This document shows, piece by piece, positions 16,541-24,176 of a DNA stretch of 42,790 nucleotides (the stretch's first letter is position 1; each line of letters opens with the position of its first letter). The translations under genes and the position numbers were made by a program. Under the pieces are notes generated by a model. It did not search any database. It was not told where the DNA came from and was given only the letters and a program-made list of their open reading frames with translations. Source of the stretch: an uncultured Eubacteriales bacterium (GTDB taxonomy: Bacteria; Bacillota; Clostridia; Christensenellales; Aristaeellaceae); contig CACYTF010000023.1 in NCBI GenBank assembly GCA_902777335.1, forward strand, positions 1-42,790, read 5' to 3'.

Positions 16541-18340
16541 TTGAGGTTGAAAGCAAAGAAACCTGGCAAGTCGCCGTCGGCCTTCGGGCGGCTGATGGCA
16601 TACGCGGGCCGCTACAAGGCGCTGACCTATCTGTCGCTCATACTGTCCGCGCTGTCGAGCGTGCTGGCGCTCTTGCCCTTCGTCTGCCTGTGGCGCATCA
16701 TCCGGGAGGTCTTGGAGGTGCGGCCGGATTTTTCGAAGGCAACCGGCATTGTGCGCAACGGCTGGCTGGCCGTGCTGTTCGCGGTGCTGGCGTGGCTGGT
16801 GTATGTGGGCGCGCTGGTCTGCTCCCACGGCAGCGCGTTTCGAACCGCCGCCAACATGAAAAAGGCGCTGATGCGCCACATCGCCCGCCTGCCCATCGGC
16901 TTCGCGGACGAGATGGGCTCCGGCAAGGTGCGCCGGACCGTGACGGAGATGACCGGCTCCACGGAGACGCTGCTGGCCCACAACCTGCCGGACATGGCGG
17001 GCGCGATCACGATGCCCGTCTGCATGGTGGTCATGCTGTTTGTGTACGACTGGCGCTACGGCATCGCCTGCCTGGTCCCCATCGCGCTGAGCTTTGCCGT
17101 GATGATGCGCATGGCGGGCCCGGCCATGCAGGAGGACATGCGGCAGTACCAGAACGCGCTGGAGCGCATGAGCAACGAGGCCGTAGAGTATGTGCGGGGC
17201 GTGCCGGTGGTCAAGACCTTCAGCCAGACCGTGTTCTCCTTCCACCGCTTCAAGGCGTCCATCGACGATTACCGGGATTTTTGCATGCACTACACCCGGA
17301 TGATGCGTTCGTCCATGGTGGGCTACACGGTGCTGATCAACAGCGCATACGTCTTTATCCTGGGGCTTGCGCTGTTCCTGACCCGCGGGGACAACTACCG
17401 CATGGATATCCTGCTGAACTTCCTGTTCTACGTCATATTCACCCCGGCCATCGCCACGACCATGACCAAGGTGATGTTCATGAGCGAGAACGACATGAAG
17501 GTGAAGGACGCGGTGGCCCGCATGGACGCGATTTTGAGCATCCAGCCCTTGCCGGAACCGGAGCAGGGCCGTGAGCCCAAAGGCGCGTCGGTGGAACTTA
17601 CGGACGTGACCTATCGCTACGCGCCCGACGCTCCGGCGGCGGTCTCCCACCTGTCCCTGAAGGCGGAACGGAACGCGATCACGGCCATCGTCGGCCCGTC
17701 CGGCAGCGGAAAGACCACCGTCGCCGGGCTGATCTCACGCTTCTTTGACCCGCAGGAGGGTCAGGTGCTCGTCGGCGGCGTGGACGCGCGCCGGATTTCC
17801 AAGGAAACGCTGATGCGGCACGTGGCCTATGTCTTCCAGGACAGCCGCCTGCTCAAGCGCTCCATTGCGGACAATCTGCGCGTCGCCAAGCCCGACGCCA
17901 CCGAGGGCGAAATGCTGGAGGCCCTCCGAAAGGCCCAGTGCACGGACATCATCGAGCGCCTGCCGGAGGGCATCCATACGGTATTGGGCAGCAAGGGCAC
18001 TTATCTGTCCGGCGGCGAGCAGCAGCGCATCGCCATCGCCCGCGCCATGCTGAAAAACGCCGACATCGTGATCCTCGACGAGGCCAGCGCCTTCGCCGAC
18101 CCGGAGTGCGAGGCCCAGGTGCAGCTGGCCTTCCAGGCAATGGCGAAGGGACGGACGGTCATCATGATCGCGCACCGCCTCTCCACGATCCGAAACGCCG
18201 ACCGCATCTATGTGCTGAAGGACGGCCAAGTGGAGGAGCAGGGGAAGCACGACGAGCTGCTTTCAAAGAACGGGCTCTACGCGGCCATGTGGGCGGAATA
18301 CCGAAAGTCGGTCAACTGGAAGGTGGGTGATGCGGCATGA
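16541..18340 (+). CDS. ABC half-transporter, permease plus ATPase (IrtA/YbtP-like)
   Basis: 599 residues from a TTG start with GGGAGG ten bases upstream. A six-helix exporter-fold membrane domain fills about 25-320, followed by an ATPase with Walker A GPSGSGKTT (about 385), Q-loop FQDSRLLKRS, signature LSGGEQQR (about 490), Walker B VILDEA and H-loop AHRLS. Its partner overlaps by ATGA. Such pairs act as exporters or, as in IrtAB and YbtPQ, as importers of metal-siderophore complexes. The DtxR-type operator favours a metallophore role, but direction cannot be told from sequence. Confidence 0.75.
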   Translation: MRLKAKKPGKSPSAFGRLMAYAGRYKALTYLSLILSALSSVLALLPFVCLWRIIREVLEVRPDFSKATGIVRNGWLAVLFAVLAWLVYVGALVCSHGSAFRTAANMKKALMRHIARLPIGFADEMGSGKVRRTVTEMTGSTETLLAHNLPDMAGAITMPVCMVVMLFVYDWRYGIACLVPIALSFAVMMRMAGPAMQEDMRQYQNALERMSNEAVEYVRGVPVVKTFSQTVFSFHRFKASIDDYRDFCMHYTRMMRSSMVGYTVLINSAYVFILGLALFLTRGDNYRMDILLNFLFYVIFTPAIATTMTKVMFMSENDMKVKDAVARMDAILSIQPLPEPEQGREPKGASVELTDVTYRYAPDAPAAVSHLSLKAERNAITAIVGPSGSGKTTVAGLISRFFDPQEGQVLVGGVDARRISKETLMRHVAYVFQDSRLLKRSIADNLRVAKPDATEGEMLEALRKAQCTDIIERLPEGIHTVLGSKGTYLSGGEQQRIAIARAMLKNADIVILDEASAFADPECEAQVQLAFQAMAKGRTVIMIAHRLSTIRNADRIYVLKDGQVEEQGKHDELLSKNGLYAAMWAEYRKSVNWKVGDAA

Positions 18341-20067
18341 AGCGCACCATGATGAAGCGGTTTGCCCTGACGGAAAAGGGCGCCGCGGACATGCTGAAGG
18401 CCATCGCGGCGACGACGCTCTCAAACATCGCCCTGATGACGCCCGTGTGGCTGCTGTTCGCGTTTACCGGAGATTACCTGAACGGCACCGCCGCCGGGCG
18501 GTGGGCGACCTACCTGCTCTTCGCGGCGGCCTGCCTTATACTGATCTTCGTTCCAAACGTCTGGCAGTACAACGCCACGTTCTTCGCCACCTACGTCGAG
18601 TCCGGCAAGCGGCGCGTTGCGCTGGCGGAGAAGCTGAGGAAGCTCCCGCTGTCGTTCTTCGGCAAGAAGGACCTGGCGGATTTGACGAACACCATCATGG
18701 CGGACGCGGAGACCCTGGAGCACGCCTCGTCCCATCAGATTCCGCAGTTCTACGGCAGCCTGATCTCAACGGTATTGATCTGCGCCGGCCTGTGCTTCTA
18801 CAAGTGGGAGATGGCGCTGGCGGCGGTGTGGCCGATTCCCGTCGCCATCTTCATCGTGGCGGCGTCCAAAAGGGTGCAGGCGCACTTCATCCGCAGGCAG
18901 TCCGAATCCAAGGTGCGGCTCAACGACGCGGTGCAGGAGTTCATCGAGACCTCCCGCGATCTGAAGAGCTGCAACGCGGAGGACGCCTATCTGACGGAAT
19001 TGGATGCTAAAATCGACGACGTGGAGAAGAAGGCCATCGGCGCGGAGCTGGGCCAGGCGGCGTTCATCGTGTCCGCGCAGCTGATTTTGAAGATCGGCAT
19101 CGGCACGGTGGCGGTCGTCGGAAGCGCCCTGCTCACGCAGGGGCGGCTCACGGTGATGGAGTTCTTCTCGTTCCTGCTGGTGGCGTCGCGGCTGTACGAG
19201 CCCATGAGCGGGAACCTCATCAACCTGGGCATGCTGAACCTGCTCACCGTGCCCGTGGAGCGGATGAACGAGATCGCGGACACCCCGGCGCAGACGGGGA
19301 CGACGGATTTTCATCCCAATGGCTATGACATACGCTTTGAAAACGTCGGCTTTTCCTATGACGAGGGCAAGACGGTACTGAAGGATGTCTCCTTCACCGC
19401 GAAGCAGGGCCAGGTCACGGCGCTGGTCGGCCCGTCCGGCGGGGGAAAGACCACCGTCTCGCGCCTGGCCGCGCGGTTCTGGGATGTGAGCCGTGGCCGG
19501 ATCACGGTCGGCGGGCAGGACATATCGCAGATCGACCCGGAGACCCTGCTGGGGGTCTACGCCATCGTGTTCCAGGACGTGACGCTGTTCAACAACAGCA
19601 TCCTGGAGAACATCCGCGTCGGCAGGAAGGACGCCACGGACGCGGAAGTGCTGGCCGCGGCCAGGCTCGCCAACTGCGACGCATTCGCGCTGAAGCTGCC
19701 GCGGGGGTATGATACGATCATCGGCGAGAACGGCGGCGAGCTGTCCGGCGGCGAGCGCCAGCGCATCTCCATCGCCCGGGCCTTTTTGAAGGACGCGCCC
19801 ATCATACTGCTGGACGAGGCCAGCGCCAGCCTCGACGTAGAGAACGAGACGGCCATCCAGGAGGCACTCTCCCGGCTGATTCGGGACAAGACCGTGATCG
19901 TCATCGCCCATCGCATGCGCACCGTCAGCGGCGCGGACAGGATCGTGGTGCTCTCCGACGGAACCGTCGCCGAGGAGGGCAGTCCCAAGGATCTGCTCGC
20001 CCGAAAGGACAGCGCGTTTCATCGCATGGCACAGCTGCAAACCGCCAGCGCGGAATGGAGCATATGA
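18337..20067 (+). CDS. ABC half-transporter, permease plus ATPase (IrtB/YbtQ-like)
   Basis: 576 residues, ATG overlapping the previous stop by four bases. Six-helix membrane domain, then ATPase with Walker A GPSGGGKTT (about 365), FQDVTLFNNS, signature LSGGERQR (about 468), Walker B IILLDEA and AHRMR. Together with the preceding protein it forms a heterodimer. The extended motif SFFGKKDLADLTNTIMADAE is typical of this subgroup in gut Firmicutes. Regulated with its partner. Confidence 0.75.
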   Translation: MKRTMMKRFALTEKGAADMLKAIAATTLSNIALMTPVWLLFAFTGDYLNGTAAGRWATYLLFAAACLILIFVPNVWQYNATFFATYVESGKRRVALAEKLRKLPLSFFGKKDLADLTNTIMADAETLEHASSHQIPQFYGSLISTVLICAGLCFYKWEMALAAVWPIPVAIFIVAASKRVQAHFIRRQSESKVRLNDAVQEFIETSRDLKSCNAEDAYLTELDAKIDDVEKKAIGAELGQAAFIVSAQLILKIGIGTVAVVGSALLTQGRLTVMEFFSFLLVASRLYEPMSGNLINLGMLNLLTVPVERMNEIADTPAQTGTTDFHPNGYDIRFENVGFSYDEGKTVLKDVSFTAKQGQVTALVGPSGGGKTTVSRLAARFWDVSRGRITVGGQDISQIDPETLLGVYAIVFQDVTLFNNSILENIRVGRKDATDAEVLAAARLANCDAFALKLPRGYDTIIGENGGELSGGERQRISIARAFLKDAPIILLDEASASLDVENETAIQEALSRLIRDKTVIVIAHRMRTVSGADRIVVLSDGTVAEEGSPKDLLARKDSAFHRMAQLQTASAEWSI

Positions 20068-20088
20068 CAAGTTGGATTAAACAAATAT

Positions 20089-20289
20089 TGGCGCGAGCCG
20101 TATCCGAAGAAGAGCGCGGCGCTGCTGAAAAAACTGCTGCCCGACATGACGGAAAGGGTATTCCCGAATATGGGGCACTGCCAGTTCCTCCACGAGCGCC
20201 CCGGGGAATACGCGGCGCTGCTGGAAGAATACATGCTGGGTCACGGCGGCATATCAAAAGAGCCTGAGCGAAACCCAATGCTGCCGTGA
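20089..20289 (+). pseudogene. 3' remnant of an alpha/beta hydrolase
   Basis: A frame without a start reads YPKKSAALLKKLLPDMTERV then FPNMGHCQFLHERPGEYAAL, the catalytic-His end of alpha/beta hydrolases that are common neighbours of such ABC genes. The front is missing and the previous ABC gene abuts it, so a deletion removed most of the gene. Confidence 0.55.
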
Positions 20290-20323
20290 AGGTACACGGG
20301 AGGCCATGGCATAGTATTCTCCT

Positions 20324-20611
20324 TTACGCCTGTGCGGTCACGCGAATCAGTTCGCGCTCCAGCGCCGACGCGCTGCCGCGGCGCAGCCTGACCAGCTGCG
20401 CGCCGTGCTTGCGCGCCTCCTTTTGCGCGCTGATGACGAGGGGATGGGAGACCGTGTCCATGCAGACGAAGATGTAATCCGGCTTTCCCAGCTGGTTGGC
20501 AAAGCTGCCCTTCTTCAGCGGAATCGTGCGGGCGGTTATGTTGTACTTCGCGCACAGGTCGCAGTAGGTGCGCCCCATGCACTCGTTGCCTCCGATGATG
20601 ATCGCGCTCAT
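20324..20611 (-). CDS. DUF2325 domain protein
   Basis: 95 residues from ATG 20611, five bases after AGGAGG. MSAIIIGGNECMGRTYCDLC and the loop DYIFVCMDTVSHPLVISAQK match DUF2325, a small alpha/beta family of unknown function common in anaerobes, with conserved Cys and Ser-His residues. A longer frame to 20662 runs through the operators and is rejected. Two TTAG-N6-CTAA boxes at its promoter make it the clearest candidate target of the putative metalloregulator. Confidence 0.7.
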   Translation of the reverse strand: MSAIIIGGNECMGRTYCDLCAKYNITARTIPLKKGSFANQLGKPDYIFVCMDTVSHPLVISAQKEARKHGAQLVRLRRGSASALERELIRVTAQA

Positions 20612-20633
20612 ATGGCCCTCCTGAAAAGTGGAA

Positions 20634-20647
20634 TTAGATATATCTAA
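20634..20647. promoter_or_regulatory. DtxR-type operator, perfect palindrome
   Basis: TTAGATATATCTAA, fully symmetric, at the expected transcription start of the DUF2325 gene. Confidence 0.65.
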
Positions 20648-20652
20648 CTGTA

Positions 20653-20682
20653 ATATTAGCATACACTAACTGAACCTGTCAA
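20653..20682 (-). promoter_or_regulatory. sigma-A promoter of the DUF2325 gene
   Basis: Minus strand TTGACA (20677-20682), 18-base spacer, TAATAT (20653-20658). One operator lies within and one just downstream. Confidence 0.7.
20656..20669. promoter_or_regulatory. DtxR-type operator TTAG-N6-CTAA
   Basis: TTAGCATACACTAA, between the -35 and -10 boxes. It is 22 bases from the neighbouring site, about two helical turns, so both are on the same DNA face. Confidence 0.65.
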
Positions 20683-20829
20683 GCATTGTTTCCGAATTGG
20701 TCAATCCAAGAAAAGCACGCCGTTTTCCAATCTACATCTATCAAAGGCTGTTTGCGTCGGGCTGCCCGCTGTCGAGACTGACGGTGGCGGCACGTCCGGC
20801 ATAAAGAATCATTCGAGGAGGAATATCCA

Positions 20830-21237
20830 ATGAGCAAGGTTGCGGTCGTATACTACAGCGGCTCCGGCAACACGGAGGCCATGGCGGATGTGATTGTCAA
20901 TGCCATCGGCGCGGACAAGATCGAGTGCGGCGACTTCGGCGCGGCGAAGGCGGCGGACTACGACGCCATCGCCCTCGGCTGCCCGGCGATGGGCGACGAA
21001 GTGCTGGAGGAATCTGTGTTTCAGCCCATGTGGGACGACGTGAAGGGCAGTCTCGCGGGCAAGAAGGTGGCGCTGTTCGGCTCCTACGGTTGGGGCGACG
21101 GCCAGTGGATGCGCGACTGGGAGGCGGACGCCAGCGCCGCGGGCGTCGCGCTGGCCACGGACAGCGTGATCTGCAACGACGCGCCGGACGACGAGGCCAC
21201 CGCCGCGCTGGAGGCGCTGGCGAAGGCGCTGAACTGA
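20830..21237 (+). CDS. flavodoxin
   Basis: 135 residues, short-chain flavodoxin. The FMN phosphate loop YYSGSGNTEAMAD is at residues 9-21, and aromatic flavin-stacking positions lie in GSYGWGDGQWM. A one-electron carrier that commonly replaces ferredoxin when iron is scarce. GAGGAGG before ATG. The divergent region holds the DtxR-type boxes, but I see no clear rightward promoter. Neighbouring putative metal-uptake genes fit an iron-sparing response. Confidence 0.85.
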   Translation: MSKVAVVYYSGSGNTEAMADVIVNAIGADKIECGDFGAAKAADYDAIALGCPAMGDEVLEESVFQPMWDDVKGSLAGKKVALFGSYGWGDGQWMRDWEADASAAGVALATDSVICNDAPDDEATAALEALAKALN

Positions 21238-21267
21238 TTGAGAAAACACTGTGAAGGAGGCTTTTCC

Positions 21268-22938
21268 ATGAAGAAACTGACTTGTCTGATGCTGGTACTG
21301 GTGATGATGATGGGCGCGATGGCGCTGGCGGAGGGCGACGCGCCCATCGAGATCGCCACCGTCGAGGAACTCGCAGCGATCAATGAAAACCTGTCCGGCA
21401 ATTACGTTTTGACCGCCGACATCGACCTGGCGGGCGTTGAGTGGACGCCCATCGGGGCCTACGCGCCCTCCGGCGAGAGCGAGGAGGAGCAGGAGATCCC
21501 CGCAACGGACGCGGCCTTTACCGGCACGTTCGACGGCCAGGGGCACACGATCCGCAACCTGACGATCAACCAGCCCGAGGGCTGGGCGATGGGGCTTTTC
21601 GGCTGCGCGAACAATGCGCAGATCGCCAACTTCACCTTGGAGAACGCCAGTGTGGACGCCTTGCTGATGAGCGCGGACGTGGTGGGCTACGCCTATTGCT
21701 CCACCGTCTCCGGTGTGACGCTGGTGAACGGCAGCATGACTGCCCATGCCGGCGAGATGTCGGCGGAAGGCATGTACGGTGGCATCGTCGGCGCGGGCAT
21801 GGGCTCGATGATCGAGAACTGCTCCGCGCAGGCGGAGATTTCGCTTCCCGACGGCACGGCGAACGCCGGCATTGTGGGCGGCGGCCTGGAGATGACCAGC
21901 GTCGTGGACTGCACGGCCACCGGCACGGTCACCGCTGGGAATAACTGCTACGGCCTGGGCGGTATTTCCGGCTGCGGCTTCGCTGCGGAGCAGTTCACCG
22001 ATTGCACCGCTGAGGACGTGACGATCACCGCGGGCGATAACTGTTTCTGGATCGGCGGCATCACCGGCTACGCGGGCGGCTTCGCCGAAGAGAGCCTGGG
22101 CATGCCCGTGACCGTGTTCACTGGCTGCGCGGTGAAGAATGTCTCGGTGACGACGGGCGAGAATGCGGACGGCGTCGGCGACATCGTGGGCGCGGGCTTC
22201 TATAACGAAGAAGTGGCCGCTGCGAACGGCGCGCCCTTCGACCAGCCGACCCAGTTTGAGCTGGTGGATTGCACGGTGGAGAACGATGGCGCGGAAGCGG
22301 GCGACGCCGCGGCGGCCGCGCAGCTGCTGGAGGACGTGAAGGGCACCTATGTGGCGCTGTTCCCGGTGATCACCGCGCCGGAGTACGACCAGCTCTGGCT
22401 CGAACCCTGCGTCGAGGCCGTCGGCGAGGAGGCCGCGCCCGGGGTCGCCGAGATGCTCAAGACCGCCTGCAGCGGCACGATCTACGGCCAGGAGGCCGTC
22501 GACGCCTTCGGCGACGGCTCCAACGGCGCGCAGTTCGACTGCGCCTTCATCAACGGCGTGGATACGATCACCTTCGACGGCGCGACGATCAGCGGCACGC
22601 TGGAGGGCGAAGCGGTGTTCCGCCACGAATACGCCTACGCCGGCCCGCTGTCGCTGGGCGGGATGATGGACGGCACGCTCTACGAGACTTCCGACGCGGA
22701 CGCGGGCGAGTTCCGGTACTTCTTCATGATGCCCGACACCCCCGCGACCACCTACCACCTGGAGTTCCGCTACGGCAGCGACGTGGACGCGCTGACCCAG
22801 TACAACGCGGGCCCCTACGCCTACTGGCTGGCGGCGGGCTTCCCGGCGGACGCGGACCAGGCGATGATCGAGAACGTCATCACGCTGTTCTGCGAGGAAA
22901 ACCTGGCGGAGATGGGGGAGGAAGAACCCGCGGCGTAA
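21268..22938 (+). CDS. secreted GLUG-type beta-helix protein with ZinT-like C-terminal domain
   Basis: 556 residues. Signal peptide 1-20 (ends MALAEG). Residues 25-330 are GLUG-like beta-helix repeats (IATVEELAAINENLSGNYVL, FTGTFDGQGHTIRNLTI, GLFGCANNAQIANFTL). The C-terminal 200 residues resemble the ZinT/AdcA metal-binding domain: GTYVALFPVITAPEYDQLWL, then FRYFFMMPDTPATTYHLEFR and YGSDVDALTQYNAGPYAYWL. Three His residues in this part (HEYAYAG, THYHL-like TTYHLEF) are fewer than in ZinT, so metal binding is uncertain. AAGGAGG site; 30 bases after flavodoxin, probably one transcript. Confidence 0.6.
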   Translation: MKKLTCLMLVLVMMMGAMALAEGDAPIEIATVEELAAINENLSGNYVLTADIDLAGVEWTPIGAYAPSGESEEEQEIPATDAAFTGTFDGQGHTIRNLTINQPEGWAMGLFGCANNAQIANFTLENASVDALLMSADVVGYAYCSTVSGVTLVNGSMTAHAGEMSAEGMYGGIVGAGMGSMIENCSAQAEISLPDGTANAGIVGGGLEMTSVVDCTATGTVTAGNNCYGLGGISGCGFAAEQFTDCTAEDVTITAGDNCFWIGGITGYAGGFAEESLGMPVTVFTGCAVKNVSVTTGENADGVGDIVGAGFYNEEVAAANGAPFDQPTQFELVDCTVENDGAEAGDAAAAAQLLEDVKGTYVALFPVITAPEYDQLWLEPCVEAVGEEAAPGVAEMLKTACSGTIYGQEAVDAFGDGSNGAQFDCAFINGVDTITFDGATISGTLEGEAVFRHEYAYAGPLSLGGMMDGTLYETSDADAGEFRYFFMMPDTPATTYHLEFRYGSDVDALTQYNAGPYAYWLAAGFPADADQAMIENVITLFCEENLAEMGEEEPAA

Positions 22939-22959
22939 TGGGTTTTCGACCTGTCACAA

Positions 22960-23001
22960 GGGCGGTCCTGCTGTCAGGAAAAGCTGTCAGCAGGACCGCC
23001 C
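22960..23001. terminator. strong hairpin after the secreted protein gene
   Basis: 14-bp perfect stem GGGCGGTCCTGCTG / CAGCAGGACCGCCC with a 14-base loop. No T run follows, so it may protect the 3' end or need a factor to terminate. Confidence 0.5.
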
Positions 23002-23013
23002 ATGCATTCCGAA

Positions 23014-23043
23014 TTGACGCAATGCGCGGCCATATGCTATAAT
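23014..23043 (+). promoter_or_regulatory. sigma-A promoter of the small toxin-like gene
   Basis: TTGACG at 23014-23019, 18-base spacer, TATAAT at 23038-23043. Confidence 0.75.
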
Positions 23044-23070
23044 GTTTATGCTGTATATGGCCCGGAAGCG

Positions 23071-23097
23071 CTCCCGCCGAATACAAAAGGCGGGAGG
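23071..23097 (+). promoter_or_regulatory. hairpin hiding the toxin ribosome binding site
   Basis: CTCCCGCC (23071-23078) pairs perfectly with GGCGGGAG (23089-23096), which contains most of the GGGAGGTGA ribosome binding site. Sequestered sites of this kind are typical of type I toxin mRNAs. Confidence 0.7.
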
Positions 23098-23104
23098 TGA
23101 TGGC

Positions 23105-23185
23105 ATGACGAACGTGGAATTATTCGCGGCTTTGATTGCTGTTGCAAGTCTCGCATTGACGATTTATTTCGGCTCTAAGCGTTAG
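23105..23185 (+). CDS. 26-aa hydrophobic peptide, candidate type I toxin
   Basis: MTNVELFAALIAVASLALTI then YFGSKR: a single membrane helix with a basic tail, the build of Fst/holin-like type I toxins. Seven bases separate GGAGG from ATG. It has its own promoter, a hairpin over its ribosome binding site, a bidirectional terminator just after its stop and a convergent antisense promoter. Toxicity is inferred from this architecture and not from a named homologue. Confidence 0.65.
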   Translation: MTNVELFAALIAVASLALTIYFGSKR

Positions 23186-23268
23186 ATGAAAAATGCCTCC
23201 GGGTAGCTGCTACTACTCGGAGGCGTTTTGCTGTAGTTTCCACTACGGCGGGAATGCTTCCCGATTGC
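23186..23268 (-). ncRNA. candidate antisense antitoxin RNA, about 80 nt
   Basis: Expected to start near 23268 from the promoter at 23275-23303 and end at the shared terminator. It carries the complement of GGCGGGA (23247-23253), the same heptamer as in the toxin ribosome binding site (23089-23095), so its TCCCGCC can pair with the toxin mRNA there. The shared terminator adds a second complementary region. This is the layout of the par/Fst RNA I and RNA II pair. Confidence 0.55.
23189..23229. terminator. bidirectional terminator between toxin and antisense RNA
   Basis: GCCTCCGGGTAG (23195-23206) and CTACTCGGAGGC (23213-23224) form a 12-bp stem with one mismatch. TTTT follows on the plus strand and five A's precede it, so it ends transcripts in both directions. 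Confidence 0.75.
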
Positions 23269-23274
23269 AACACC

Positions 23275-23303
23275 ATTATACAGCATCGGCGGCGGCGTGT
23301 CAA
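23275..23303 (-). promoter_or_regulatory. sigma-A promoter of the antisense RNA
   Basis: Minus strand TTGACA (23298-23303), exactly 17 bases, TATAAT (23275-23280). Both boxes are consensus. Confidence 0.8.
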
Positions 23304-23408
23304 GCGTTGCCGCCTTTATCGGATCGATGCCGCAGGGCGGACACGGGAGCTGCTTGACGGCGGCACGGACAGGGGTTTCGCGTGAATCCATTCGGGGGGT
23401 GACGGTCA

Positions 23409-24161
23409 GTGACAGATGAAGTGATGCGCAGAGGAGCGCTGTTCATACGGGAAGCGGCCATCGACTGGGATCAGGTGCCCAGGGATTCTTATCTGCGGGA
23501 TATCCCTGCGCTGAGGGGATTTGACCGGCTGGCGTTCGACGGCAATGTCACCTTCTTTGCCGGTGAGAACGGGACGGGCAAGTCGACGCTGCTGGAGGGC
23601 ATCGCCGTGGCCTACGGCTACAACGCCGAGGGCGGCACGCAGAACTATCACTTCAGCACCTACCATGATGTATCGGAGCTTGAAGAGGCGATCCGGTTGG
23701 TCCGGGGATACCGGAAGCGCAACTCCGGCTATTTCTTCCGTGCGGAGAGCTTCTTCAACGTAGCGACAGCCACGGCGCTGCAATACAATGACGATGGACG
23801 ATTGCCGGATTATCACGCCCAGTCCCACGGCGAGAGCTTCCTGACCTTCCTGCAGGATGAGTGCCGGGAGGGCGTCTACCTGATGGACGAGCCGGAAGCG
23901 GCGCTCTCTCCCCAGAGACAGCTCACGCTGATGCTGCACATCCACAGCATGGCGCTGGAAGGTTCACAGTTCATCATCGCCACGCACTCGCCCATATTGC
24001 TCGGCCTTCCGGAGGCGCGGATACTGAACTTCTCCGAGGCGGGTATCCACCCGGTCCGCTATGAAGAGACGGAAAGCTACCAGATCACGAAGCTGTTTCT
24101 GGAAAGGCGCGACCTCATGCTGAAGGAGCTTTTTGGGGAGGCGGAGGCGAAAAACGACTGA
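23409..24161 (+). CDS. AAA family ATPase (SMC/ABC-like, COG3910 type)
   Basis: 250 residues from GTG 23409 after GGGGGGTGA. N-terminal DVPRDSYLRD-like strand, Walker A FAGENGTGKSTLLEGIA (about 52-68), Q-loop region NYHFSTYHDV, signature-like AQSHGESF, Walker B VYLMDEPEAALS (about 158-169) and switch IIATHSPILLG. A predicted ATPase found widely in bacteria, function not established. The HD hydrolase follows after 15 bases, so the two may work together. Confidence 0.7.
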   Translation: MTDEVMRRGALFIREAAIDWDQVPRDSYLRDIPALRGFDRLAFDGNVTFFAGENGTGKSTLLEGIAVAYGYNAEGGTQNYHFSTYHDVSELEEAIRLVRGYRKRNSGYFFRAESFFNVATATALQYNDDGRLPDYHAQSHGESFLTFLQDECREGVYLMDEPEAALSPQRQLTLMLHIHSMALEGSQFIIATHSPILLGLPEARILNFSEAGIHPVRYEETESYQITKLFLERRDLMLKELFGEAEAKND

Positions 24162-24176
24162 CAGGAGGTGCTGATC

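Noticed and set aside
20690..20829. rightward promoter for flavodoxin
   Set aside because: No pair of boxes with acceptable spacing could be found, so none is annotated although one must exist.
20809..22758. 649-codon leftward open frame
   Set aside because: Antisense of the flavodoxin and the secreted beta-helix protein; His- and Arg-rich shadow translation.
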